Assembly: GCF_004919105.1 (NCBI RefSeq)
Contig: NZ_STGK01000001.1
Coordinates: 1 to 64,000, forward strand
DNA from: Nocardioides sp. GY 10113
GTDB taxonomy: Bacteria; Actinomycetota; Actinomycetes; Propionibacteriales; Nocardioidaceae
DNA: 64,000 bases
Direction: 5' to 3'
The position numbers were made by a program, and so were the translations under genes. Positions 18,263-26,801 of this stretch are shown piece after piece. Within the stretch, counting starts at the first letter, position 1. The number at the start of each line of letters is the position of its first letter. The notes below the pieces were generated by a model, which was not told where the DNA came from, made no database searches, and worked only from the letters and a program-made list of their open reading frames with translations.

Positions 18263-19725
18263 GCGTGCGAGAGTACGTCGCTTCCGGCCTGGGCGGTACG
18301 TCGCGGGAGGAAGGCCAGCGCGACGGCCGCGGCGTACGCGGACACGGCGCAGACCGCCCACACGGTCAGGTAGCCCGCCAGCGGGGCGTGACCCTCACCG
18401 GCCGCGTCCAGCGAACCTGTCGCCGAGAGCGCGATCGCGAAGACGGCCGAGGCGATGGCGCCACCGACGGTCTTGATGCCGTTGGTCATGCCGGTGGCGA
18501 ACCCGGTGCGCTCCGGCGGTGCCGCCGCGGCCGCCACCGCCGGCAGGGCCGCCACCAGGGCACCGGAGCCGACGCCGATCACCATCATGTTCACCAGCGC
18601 CTGGCCGGTGCTGCCGTGCAGGGGCAGCCACAGCGCGTAGCCGGTGCCGGCCAGCACCGCGGAGACCACCAGCGCGCCGCGCTCGCCGAACAGCCGGGAG
18701 GTGAGCGGCAGGCTGAACGCGCCGACGGCCATGAAGATGACGTAGACCCCGACCAACGTGGAGACGAAGGCAGCGCTGGCGCCGAGGCCGTAGCCGACCA
18801 CGTCGGGATCGGTGCGGGCGAACGTGGAGAGCGGGATCTGGGCACCGAGCACCGACATGCCGAAGAGGAACGCACAGAGCTGGACCTGCCACTGCCCGCT
18901 CGACGCGAGGAGTCGGACGTCGACCAGGGGCTCCTCGATGGCGAGCTCGGCGCGCACGAAGACCACCATCGTCGCGGCGCCGGCGAGCAGCAGCAGCCAC
19001 GGCAACGGCGAGCCGGGGCCCTGCAGGCGGACCGCGATCAGGCCGGCCATGACCAGCCCGAGGCCCGCGGTCAGCAGCGCGAGGCCGCGCAGGTCCATCG
19101 CCGCCAGGGAGGCGCGGCCGGCGGTGCCGGGCACGTCCTCGATGCCGAACCAGATCACCACGAAGCAGGCGGTGACCGCGATCGCGGGCAGCATCAGCAG
19201 CGTGGTCATCGAGACCGAGCCGACCAGCGCGCCGCTGGTGAGCGCACCGACGATCACCGAGAGCTGCAGGGCGCCGACCAGGATCGCCGCGGAACGCCGG
19301 GTCAGCTGGTGCTGGCGCGGGTTGCCGCTGGTACGCCGGTAGACGATCGCGACCTCGAGCGGCAACCAGACCACGTAGGCGCCCTGGAGGGCGACGCCGA
19401 CCAGGAAGGTGGTGAAGCCGGGGGCGAACGCCATCACCCAGGAGCCGGCCGCGGTCGCGGCGGTGGCACACAGCAGCACGGCCTTGTGGCCGGCCAGGTC
19501 ACCGAGCCGGGCCAGCGGCGGCACGGCGAGCGCCGAGACGATCAGCTGCGCGGCCTCGAACCAGTTGACGTCCGCGTCGCTGATCCCGAGGTGGTCGGCG
19601 ATGTCGGAGAAGATCGGCGTGTAGTAGCCCTGCAGGATGCCGCTGGCGAACTCGACGAAGACGAGGAAGCCGACGATCGCGACCAGGCCGCGGGCCGGGG
19701 TCAGCGTGGGGGCGGGGAGGCTCAT
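18259..19725 (-). CDS. MFS transporter, 14-TM drug-resistance type
   Basis: A 488-residue integral membrane protein with about 14 hydrophobic segments, typical of the DHA2/EmrB-like exporters. The motif-A-like region is ARLGDLAGHKAVLL (near 71-84). The ATG at 19725 overlaps the TGA of the M20 peptidase gene by four bases (ATGA), and its own TGA overlaps the next start in the same way. The longer frame upstream of 19725 is an out-of-frame reading of the peptidase gene. It probably exports a small molecule; the substrate is unknown. Confidence 0.92.
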   Translation of the reverse strand: MSLPAPTLTPARGLVAIVGFLVFVEFASGILQGYYTPIFSDIADHLGISDADVNWFEAAQLIVSALAVPPLARLGDLAGHKAVLLCATAATAAGSWVMAFAPGFTTFLVGVALQGAYVVWLPLEVAIVYRRTSGNPRQHQLTRRSAAILVGALQLSVIVGALTSGALVGSVSMTTLLMLPAIAVTACFVVIWFGIEDVPGTAGRASLAAMDLRGLALLTAGLGLVMAGLIAVRLQGPGSPLPWLLLLAGAATMVVFVRAELAIEEPLVDVRLLASSGQWQVQLCAFLFGMSVLGAQIPLSTFARTDPDVVGYGLGASAAFVSTLVGVYVIFMAVGAFSLPLTSRLFGERGALVVSAVLAGTGYALWLPLHGSTGQALVNMMVIGVGSGALVAALPAVAAAAAPPERTGFATGMTNGIKTVGGAIASAVFAIALSATGSLDAAGEGHAPLAGYLTVWAVCAVSAYAAAVALAFLPRRTAQAGSDVLSHA

Positions 19726-21092
19726 GCGGGGTCCGTTCCCTCGGGCAGCGAGACGATCAGCTGCCGGTACCAGTCGATGCCGTCCAGGAACGCCTGGACG
19801 CCGAGGTGCTCGTCGTAGGTGTGGATCGACTCGCGCTGGGCCTTGTCCATCCGGAACGGCGTGAACCTGTAGACCCGGTCGCAGATCGCGGTGAAGAAGC
19901 GGGCGTCGGTAGCGGCCATCATCACGTACGGCGCGGCCACCGCGTCGGGGAAGCGCTCCGTGATCGTCCGCTCGATCAGGGCGAACGCCTCGTCGTCGTA
20001 CGGCGAGACGGGGCTGGGCTCGTTCGACTCGATGACGTCGACGCGGATGCTGTCGTCGTCGATCACGCCCTTGACGTGGGCGATCACGTCGGCGACCGAG
20101 TCGCCGACCATGATCCGGATGTTGACGCCGGCCTTCGCGGTGGAGGCGATCACGTTCAGGGCGGGGGAGCCGGAGAGGGTGGTGACGGCGAAGGTCGTCC
20201 GGGCCATCGAGGCGGCCTCGGGACCGGCGGCGAGCAGCGCGCGGGTGACCAACGGGCGCAGCCGCTCGGCGTCGAGGATCCGACGCAGCACCGGGCGCAG
20301 CGGGCGCCGGGCCGCGGGCGCCATCCGCCGGAAGAGCTCGAGGGTGACGTCGGGCAGCCGGGCCGGCATCGGCGCGGCGTCGAGCCGGGTGATGGCCCGG
20401 GCCAGCCGGACCGTCGGGCCGTTCTTGGCCGGCGTGGAGGCGTGGCCGCCGTCGCCGGTGGCGACCAGCTCCAGCGAGGTGACGCCCTTCTCGGTCACCC
20501 CGACCACGCCCACCGGCGCGGAGATCCCGGGGAACGCCTCGGCCGCGATCGCGCCGCCCTCGTCGAGCACGAACCACGGCCGCACGCCCCGGCGCTTCAG
20601 CTCCTCGACCGCGAGGATCGCCGCGGCGCCGGAGACCTCCTCGTTGCAGCCGAAGGAGAGCCAGACGTCCTGCGCGGGGACCACGTCGGCCCCGATGAGG
20701 GACTCGACGGCCTCGCAGATGGCGACCAGGGAGCCCTTGTCGTCCAGCGTGCCGCGACCCCAGACGGAGCCGTCGTGGATCTCGGCGGAGAACGGCGGGT
20801 GCGTCCAACGCGCCTCGTCGCCGACCGGCACCACGTCGAGGTGGGCCATCAGCACCACCGGTCGCGCCGCGGACTCACCGGGCCAGCGGAAGAGCAGGCC
20901 GTGGGTGTCGACACGGGTGAGCTCGAGGTGCTCGTGCAGGACCGGGAACTGCTCCAGCAGCGCGTCGACGAACGCGTCGAACGCGGCCGTGTCGACGTTC
21001 GCGGGATCGCGGTCGGAGACCGTCGGGATCCGGACGAGCGTCTGCAGCTTCTCCACGGCCCGGTCGCTGGGGGGGACGACGTGTGGGGGCAT
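19722..21092 (-). CDS. M20-family metallopeptidase
   Basis: A 456-residue zinc peptidase/deacylase of the M20 family, carboxypeptidase-PM20D1-like branch. Metal-binding motifs: HLDVVPVG (near 85), the bridging Asp in GRGTLDDKGS (near 115) and the catalytic/metal Glu pair in GCNEEVSG (near 150). The central dimerisation domain is present. Substrates of the branch include dipeptides and N-acyl amino acids. The ATG at 21092 is preferred over a GTG nine bases upstream. First gene of a three-gene run with four-base overlaps (peptidase-MFS-DinB), divergent from the ABC exporter. Confidence 0.9.
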   Translation of the reverse strand: MPPHVVPPSDRAVEKLQTLVRIPTVSDRDPANVDTAAFDAFVDALLEQFPVLHEHLELTRVDTHGLLFRWPGESAARPVVLMAHLDVVPVGDEARWTHPPFSAEIHDGSVWGRGTLDDKGSLVAICEAVESLIGADVVPAQDVWLSFGCNEEVSGAAAILAVEELKRRGVRPWFVLDEGGAIAAEAFPGISAPVGVVGVTEKGVTSLELVATGDGGHASTPAKNGPTVRLARAITRLDAAPMPARLPDVTLELFRRMAPAARRPLRPVLRRILDAERLRPLVTRALLAAGPEAASMARTTFAVTTLSGSPALNVIASTAKAGVNIRIMVGDSVADVIAHVKGVIDDDSIRVDVIESNEPSPVSPYDDEAFALIERTITERFPDAVAAPYVMMAATDARFFTAICDRVYRFTPFRMDKAQRESIHTYDEHLGVQAFLDGIDWYRQLIVSLPEGTDPA

Positions 21093-21236
21093 GGACGGCA
21101 CTCTAGGCAGTGACCTCCATCACTTGATGCAGGACCCCGTCGTGCGGCGCTCGCGCCCCGATCGATGAGTCGCACTGTCGGCGCCGGTCCGTAGTGTCGA
21201 AGAGTCCGGATCACCCAGCAGCGGAGGCAACGAGCG

Positions 21237-22223
21237 ATGACGACCATGATCCGCGCCCGCGGCTTGACCAAGCGGTACGGCGACGTGGAGGCGTTGCGCG
21301 GCCTCGACCTCGATGTCGACCAGGGCCGGGTGCTGGCCCTGCTCGGCCCCAACGGCGCAGGGAAGACCACGGCGGTGCGCTGCCTGACCACGCTGCTGGT
21401 GCCCGACGAGGGCGAGGCGGAGGTGGCCGGGTTCGACGTACGGCGGGAGCCGACCGCGGTGCGGGCGAACATCGGCCTGTCCGGGCAGTACGCCGCGGTC
21501 GACGAGCACCTGACCGGCTACGAGAACCTGGTGATGGTCGGCCGGCTCTACCACCTGGGCAAGGCCCGGGCCCAGGAGCGGGCGACCGAGCTGCTGGACC
21601 GGTTCGACCTCGCCGATGCCGCGCATCGGCCGTCCAAGACCTACTCCGGCGGCATGCGGCGGCGCCTGGACCTGGCGGGCGCACTGGTCGCCGAGCCACC
21701 CGTCCTGGTGCTCGACGAGCCGACCACCGGGTTGGACGTGCGCAGCCGCCAGCAGATGTGGGACGTGATCCGCGAGCTGGTCGCCGGGGGCGCGACCCTG
21801 CTGCTGACCACGCAGTACCTGGAGGAGGCCGACAAGCTGGCCGACGAGATCCTGGTGATCGACCACGGTCGCGAGATCGCCCGCGGCACCGCCGACGAGC
21901 TGAAGGCCCGCACCGGGGGCGAGCGGATCGAGGTGGTCCTCGCCGACAGCGAGGACCGCGACGCGGCGCGCGACGTGCTGGCCGCGGTGGCGGCGGGCGA
22001 GGTGGTGGTCGGGGAGAACGGTCGCGAGCTGACCGCCGCGGTCCGCGGCACCGGGACCGGCGATCTGCTGCGCGTGCTGCACGGCTTCGAGGAACGGACG
22101 GTGACCGTGCTCGACGTCGGACTGCGCCGCCCGACGATGGACGACGTGTTCCTCTCCCTGACCGGCCACGCGGCCGAGGCGACAGCGGGCAAGGACCGCG
22201 CGAGGACGGAGGTGTCCCGATGA
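21237..22223 (+). CDS. ABC exporter ATP-binding subunit, DrrA type
   Basis: A 328-residue ATPase: Walker A GPNGAGKTTAV (near 35-45), signature YSGGMRRRLDLA, Walker B VLVLDEPTTGLD, and the DrrA-type C-terminal extension (TGDLLRVLHGFEE ... RRPTMDDVFLSLTGH). Relatives power export of anthracyclines, glycolipids or other amphipathic molecules. It shares a four-base overlap with its permease gene. The promoter should lie in the 144 bp shared with the divergent peptidase operon. Confidence 0.94.
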   Translation: MTTMIRARGLTKRYGDVEALRGLDLDVDQGRVLALLGPNGAGKTTAVRCLTTLLVPDEGEAEVAGFDVRREPTAVRANIGLSGQYAAVDEHLTGYENLVMVGRLYHLGKARAQERATELLDRFDLADAAHRPSKTYSGGMRRRLDLAGALVAEPPVLVLDEPTTGLDVRSRQQMWDVIRELVAGGATLLLTTQYLEEADKLADEILVIDHGREIARGTADELKARTGGERIEVVLADSEDRDAARDVLAAVAAGEVVVGENGRELTAAVRGTGTGDLLRVLHGFEERTVTVLDVGLRRPTMDDVFLSLTGHAAEATAGKDRARTEVSR

Positions 22224-23065
22224 GCGTCCAGCAGACGACCGACCGGCACCACACCGCCGGTCGAGCCACCCTCACCCAGGCCCTCGCAGACGGCTGGGTG
22301 GTGGCCCAGCGCAACCTGATCAAGATCAAGCGGGTGCCGGAGATCCTGGTCTTCGTCCTGATCAGCCCGATCATGTTCGTGCTGCTCTTCGCGTTCGTCT
22401 TCGGCGGCGCGATCGACCCCGGCGGCGCGGTCGACTACAAGGAGTGGCTGATCGCGGGCATCTTCGCCCAGACGGTCGTCTTCGGCGCCACCTTCACCGG
22501 CGCCGGGCTGGCCGAGGACATGCAGAAGGGGATCATCGACCGGTTCCGGTCGCTGCCGATGTCGCACTCGGCGGTGCTGGTCGGCCGGACCACCTCCGAC
22601 GTGGTCTACAACGTGCTGTCGCTGATCATCATGGCCGTCACCGGACTGCTGGTCGGCTGGCGGATCCGCGAGGGTGCCGCCGACGCGCTGGCCGGCTTCG
22701 CGCTGCTGCTGCTCTTCGCCTACGCGATCAGCTGGGTGATGGCCTACGTCGGGCTGCTCGTGCCCAGCGTCGACGTCATCAACAACGCCTCCTTCATCGT
22801 GATCATGCCGTTGACGTTCGTCTCGAACGCGTTCGTGCCGACCGAGTCGTTCAGCGGGGTGCTGCAGACCCTGGTCGAGTGGAACCCGGTCTCCGCGCTG
22901 ACGCAGGCCTCCCGGGAGCTGTTCGGCAACACCGGGGGGATGCCGCCGTCCGACGCCTGGCCGATGCAGCACCCCGAGGCGTACACGCTGGTCTGGGTGG
23001 TGCTGATCCTGGTGGTGTTCGTGCCGCTCTCGGTGCGGCAGTACCGGCGCACCACCGCCCGCTGA
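22220..23065 (+). CDS. ABC exporter permease, DrrB type
   Basis: A 281-residue ABC-2 membrane subunit with six hydrophobic segments starting near residue 45 (EILVFVLISPIMFVLLFAFVFG). The ABC-2 signature region around NNASFIVIMPLTFVSNAFVPTESF is present. The ATG overlaps the TGA of the ATPase gene (ATGA), so the two subunits are made together. No biosynthetic genes lie nearby, so the exported compound cannot be named. Confidence 0.93.
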   Translation: MSVQQTTDRHHTAGRATLTQALADGWVVAQRNLIKIKRVPEILVFVLISPIMFVLLFAFVFGGAIDPGGAVDYKEWLIAGIFAQTVVFGATFTGAGLAEDMQKGIIDRFRSLPMSHSAVLVGRTTSDVVYNVLSLIIMAVTGLLVGWRIREGAADALAGFALLLLFAYAISWVMAYVGLLVPSVDVINNASFIVIMPLTFVSNAFVPTESFSGVLQTLVEWNPVSALTQASRELFGNTGGMPPSDAWPMQHPEAYTLVWVVLILVVFVPLSVRQYRRTTAR

Positions 23066-23147
23066 GCGCGGGGGCGACAGAGGTCCCAGCGCCGACGCGC
23101 GGGACGGGAGCCGAGTCGGCAGAGGCCTCCGCCGAACCTCGGCCGGC

Positions 23148-23819
23148 TCAGCGCGGCCCGGGTTCGCCCAGCCCCTGGTCGCGGGCCCGCTCGATCGCCT
23201 CCGCGCGGTCGACGGCGTGCAGCTTGCCCAGGATCGTCGAGACGTTGTTGCGGACCGTCTTCGGCGACAGGGACAGCCGGTGCGCGATCGCCTGGTTGCC
23301 CAGCCCCCGGGCGACCAGGTCGAGGACGTCGCGCTCCCGTTCGGTCAGCTGGGGAAACGGTCGCCCCCGGGCCGGGCCCTCGCCGGACAGGTGGGCCAGC
23401 ATCCGCGCGGCGACCTGGGGTCCGAACACAGCCTCGCCGTTGGCCACCCCGACCACCGCCCGGATCACCTCTCCGCGGTCGGCGCCCTTCAGCAGGTAGC
23501 CGGCCGCGCCGGCTCGGACCGCGGCGTACACGGAGTCGTCGTCGGACTGCATCGTCAGCACCAGCACGGCACAGCCGGCCCGCGCCCGCACCAGCCGGGT
23601 CCCCTCGATGCCGTTGGTGCCGGGCATGTTGAGGTCCATCAGCACCACGTCGGGCCCTAGCTCGTCGACGGCCGCCAGCGCAGCGTGCACGTCGCCGGCC
23701 TCGCCCACCACCACTAACTCGTCGGTGCCGGAGAGCGCGGTCCGCAGCCCGTCGCGAAAGATCGGGTGGTCATCGACGATCAGCACACGAACGGACCGCG
23801 CGCCATCGGGAGCGGCCAT
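23148..23819 (-). CDS. NarL/LuxR-type response regulator
   Basis: A 223-residue regulator with an N-terminal receiver domain (VLIVDDHPIFRDGL; phospho-acceptor Asp near 62 in VVLMDLNMPG; LKGADR Lys near 110). A C-terminal LuxR helix-turn-helix follows (LTERERDVLDLVARGLGNQA ... VRNNVSTILGKL). The ATG at 23819 shares one base with the kinase stop codon (TGATG), so it is translated with the adjacent sensor kinase. Targets are unknown; the divergent membrane-protein gene at 26029 and the DrrAB exporter are candidates by proximity only. Confidence 0.93.
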   Translation of the reverse strand: MAAPDGARSVRVLIVDDHPIFRDGLRTALSGTDELVVVGEAGDVHAALAAVDELGPDVVLMDLNMPGTNGIEGTRLVRARAGCAVLVLTMQSDDDSVYAAVRAGAAGYLLKGADRGEVIRAVVGVANGEAVFGPQVAARMLAHLSGEGPARGRPFPQLTERERDVLDLVARGLGNQAIAHRLSLSPKTVRNNVSTILGKLHAVDRAEAIERARDQGLGEPGPR

Positions 23820-25843
23820 CAGGTGCCCCCATCCACGGGCAGCCGGGCCGCGACCACGGTCCCGCCGCGGGGTCCTTCGCCGATCGTGACCTCGCCGCCC
23901 AGCTCGGTCGCTCGCTCCCGCATCGAGGCCGTGCCCACGCCCGCACCGACCGCGCCACCGAGGCCGACCCCGTCGTCGAGCACCTCGACCAACAACCATC
24001 CGTCCGTGAGCCGCATCCGCACCGTGCAGCGCCCCGCTCGTGCGTGCCGGACGACGTTCGTCACGGCCTCGGTCACGATCCGGTACGCCGCCACCTCCAC
24101 CGCCGCGCTCGGCACGGCCAGATCCGGCGGGCAGTCGACATCGACGATCAGCCCGGCCGCGGTGAGGTCCTCGGCGTGCACCCTGACCACTCCGGCCAGG
24201 CCCAGGTCGTCAAGCGCCGGCGGCCGCAATCCGTCGACGACGCGGCGCACGTCCGCCACCGAGTCGGCGATCTCCGCCTTGACCTTCGCCAGCAGCGCGT
24301 CCACTTCGGGGTCCTCGCTGATCCACCGGTCGCGCAGAGCATCGACCTGGAGGCCCGCTGCTGCCAGGGTGGGGCCGATGCCGTCGTGCAGGTCACGGCG
24401 TACGCGCAGCCGCTCCTCCTCCCGTGCCCGGACGATCCGCTCCCGGGACTCCTGCAGGTCGCGGGCGAGGCGGGCGACCCGTACCTCACGGGCGACCTGG
24501 GTGGCCAGGTCACGCAGCAGGGCCAGCTCGTGCTCGGAGAAGACCGCCCGCCCGCTGCGCCCGCCGACCACGAGCACCCCCTCCTGACGGCCGTGGGCGA
24601 CCAACGGCAGGGCGACCGCACCCGCCGGCGCGGCCGGCCCGGGCTCCAGGCGCAACTGGTCGAGCTCGACCCGGACGTAGGCGAGCCGCAACGCCCGCCC
24701 GATGGTGTCGGTCACCGCCGCCAGGAGCTCATCGAGCGCGGTGGTCCGCTCGAGTCGGGCGGCGAGGCCGGCGAGCACCGAGTAGGGCCGGTCCCGGTCG
24801 CCGTAGACGAGGCGGTCGACGCGGCGCTGCAGCCGCTCCTTGATGGGGCTGAGCGACACCGCGACCGCGGCGCTGGCCACCAGGGAGGCGCCGCGCGCCG
24901 CATCGTCGCCGAGGAAGCCGGTCGCCACGGCGACAGAGGCGACGTAGGTGGCGAGCACGAGCCCGGTGAGGACGGCGTACACGATGGTGTGGTCGACGAC
25001 GGCCTCGACATCGAACAGGCCGACGCGCAGCACGCCGACGCCGACCGCCAGCGGGATCGCGACGACGACGACCGCCTCGGCGAGGGGGCCGACCGCGGGC
25101 AGTCCGGTGCCCACGGCCAGCACCGTGCCGAAGGTGGCGGCGAGCAGCAGCACGAGGGCGCCGAGCCCGAGCCACATCAGGCGGATGCGGTCCTCGCCGC
25201 GGGCCCGCCGCCAGGCCACCAGCAGGGTCGCGGCGGCGCCCAGCGTGACCAACAGCAGCAGGTCGCCGGCGAGGTCGCCGACCACCCGCGGCCAGGGCGC
25301 CCAGGCCGCCACAGCCAGCGGGCTCTCCCGACCCAGGTCGTCCTCGATCCTGCCGGTGGCCAGGGCGTAGCCGACCAGCATCAGCGGCGTCGCGACCACG
25401 CTGATCCGCAGCAGGGTCGCTCGCAGCGGGACGCCGGCCACGGGGAAGAGCAGCAGCCCGAACGTCGTCGCCAGCACGAACGCCGTGCCGAAGCTGAGGT
25501 TCTCCACCAGGCTGGCCCAGTCGGCCACCGCCTCGCGGCCGGTGCCGGCGGCGTGCTGGGCGACCAGGCCCCAGCCGGCGGCCGAGGTCTGGGCGACCCC
25601 GACGCCGAGCCACACCCAGCCGAGCGGCAGCCGAGGCCGGTGCCACGCGATCAGCGCCCCGACCACAGGGAAGGCCAGGAAGCTGAGCGCCCACACCAGG
25701 TCGGTGACCGAGGAGGCCTCCGTCCCGGCCCAGCGCCCGGCGGCGTACCCGACAAGCAGCAGCACGGCCAGCATCGCCGCGAGCGTCGCGACGACGGCGA
25801 CCCTGGCGGCGCTGCGCCAGCCGGCTCCGCGCGGTCCGCTCAT
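23819..25843 (-). CDS. Membrane sensor histidine kinase, HisKA_3 type
   Basis: A 674-residue kinase. The N-terminal half (about 1-330) has eight to ten hydrophobic segments. A GAF-like sensor region follows (about 355-455) and then a coiled coil. The dimerisation/phospho-acceptor segment RVRRDLHDGIGPTLAAAG places the His near 483. A HATPase domain ends the protein (TEAVTNVVRHARA N-box, DDGVGLGG). The stimulus is unknown; the multi-pass sensor resembles 7TMR-like or MASE-type kinases. It is paired with the overlapping NarL regulator gene. The 185 bp to the divergent gene at 26029 should hold both promoters. Confidence 0.92.
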   Translation of the reverse strand: MSGPRGAGWRSAARVAVVATLAAMLAVLLLVGYAAGRWAGTEASSVTDLVWALSFLAFPVVGALIAWHRPRLPLGWVWLGVGVAQTSAAGWGLVAQHAAGTGREAVADWASLVENLSFGTAFVLATTFGLLLFPVAGVPLRATLLRISVVATPLMLVGYALATGRIEDDLGRESPLAVAAWAPWPRVVGDLAGDLLLLVTLGAAATLLVAWRRARGEDRIRLMWLGLGALVLLLAATFGTVLAVGTGLPAVGPLAEAVVVVAIPLAVGVGVLRVGLFDVEAVVDHTIVYAVLTGLVLATYVASVAVATGFLGDDAARGASLVASAAVAVSLSPIKERLQRRVDRLVYGDRDRPYSVLAGLAARLERTTALDELLAAVTDTIGRALRLAYVRVELDQLRLEPGPAAPAGAVALPLVAHGRQEGVLVVGGRSGRAVFSEHELALLRDLATQVAREVRVARLARDLQESRERIVRAREEERLRVRRDLHDGIGPTLAAAGLQVDALRDRWISEDPEVDALLAKVKAEIADSVADVRRVVDGLRPPALDDLGLAGVVRVHAEDLTAAGLIVDVDCPPDLAVPSAAVEVAAYRIVTEAVTNVVRHARAGRCTVRMRLTDGWLLVEVLDDGVGLGGAVGAGVGTASMRERATELGGEVTIGEGPRGGTVVAARLPVDGGT

Positions 25844-26028
25844 CGGCGCTCCTGGGTGGTGACGGGGGACTCACCGTAGCCATCGGAGCGTCCCGTCGGG
25901 GAGGGACAGATGTCCCGGCTCCGGCCGGGCGCGGGGGCGGGCACCCGCGGGGCGGGCGGCCCTGTTCGGCGGGACGCCGCCCGGCGGACGGTGGGGCGTC
26001 CCTTCCACCTCGCCCCAGGAGGCACGCG

Positions 26029-26757
26029 ATGAGCACGACCGAGAAGCCCGGGTCAGCGACCGACCACCCGACGACAACGCAGGCCGTCCCGCCAGGCTCC
26101 CGTCCGCACCGCGTGGCGCTGGTCGCGGGCGTGGCCTGGCTGGTCTGCTTCCTCTTCAGCACCACCCCCGAGGCCCCCGACCGCACCACCGCCGGCGCCG
26201 GCGACATCCGCGCGTACGTCGATGCCGGTTCGACGACCCTGACGTTCAACGCCGTCGCGTCGGTGGTCGGGGTCGTCGCCCTGCTCGCCCTGCTCGGGGC
26301 GGTCAGCCGGATCCTCGAGCGCGCCCGGCCCGGGACGGTCGCCGCGCCGTTCGCGCTCGTCGCCGGCGGGTTCACCGCGCTCCAGCTGCTGCTCTTCACC
26401 GCTTTCTACGGCGTGTGGCTGTTCGTACCGGACGTCGACGACCTCCCCGACCGGACCATCACCACGCTGTACGACGCCACTCTCGTCGCCGACGCCCTGG
26501 GCTCGCTCGTCCTGGCCGTCACCTGCGCGATGGTCGGCACGGTGTCGTGGGTGGCGCTGCGGGCACGGGTCGTCCACCGTCCCGTGGCCTGGTTCGGGCT
26601 GGCCGTCTCGGCGGCGGCCATCGCCATGGTGGTCGGCACGGCGGTGGGTTCCGGCGCCGCGCAGGTCGCCTTCTACGTGGCGCTCTTCGGCTCCTACCTG
26701 TGGCCGGTCGCGATCGGGATCGACCTGGGCGTCAAGGGGCGAACCGCGGGTTCCTGA
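26029..26757 (+). CDS. Hypothetical multi-pass membrane protein
   Basis: A 242-residue protein with a 28-residue polar N-terminus and about six transmembrane helices. One extracytoplasmic loop, between helices 1 and 2, is predicted (FSTTPEAPDRTTAGAGDIRA). The ATG follows AGGAGG. No family is recognised beyond a loose likeness to DUF4386-like membrane proteins. It is divergent from the sensor kinase and so may be controlled by that system. A two-way terminator lies between it and the flavoprotein gene. Confidence 0.85.
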   Translation: MSTTEKPGSATDHPTTTQAVPPGSRPHRVALVAGVAWLVCFLFSTTPEAPDRTTAGAGDIRAYVDAGSTTLTFNAVASVVGVVALLALLGAVSRILERARPGTVAAPFALVAGGFTALQLLLFTAFYGVWLFVPDVDDLPDRTITTLYDATLVADALGSLVLAVTCAMVGTVSWVALRARVVHRPVAWFGLAVSAAAIAMVVGTAVGSGAAQVAFYVALFGSYLWPVAIGIDLGVKGRTAGS

Positions 26758-26767
26758 CCCCCCGAGC

Positions 26768-26800
26768 CGCGAGTCGGCAGAGAGCATCTGCCGACTCGCG
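26768..26800. terminator. Bidirectional terminator
   Basis: Perfect 14-bp stem (CGCGAGTCGGCAGA / TCTGCCGACTCGCG) with a five-base loop, filling the 44-bp gap between two convergent genes. Confidence 0.75.
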
Positions 26801-26801
26801 C

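Noticed and set aside
18259..20808. Apparent fusion of an 849-residue protein (peptidase region plus MFS)
   Set aside because: The upstream half is an out-of-frame reading of the M20 gene; the MFS gene starts cleanly at 19725 with an ATGA overlap.
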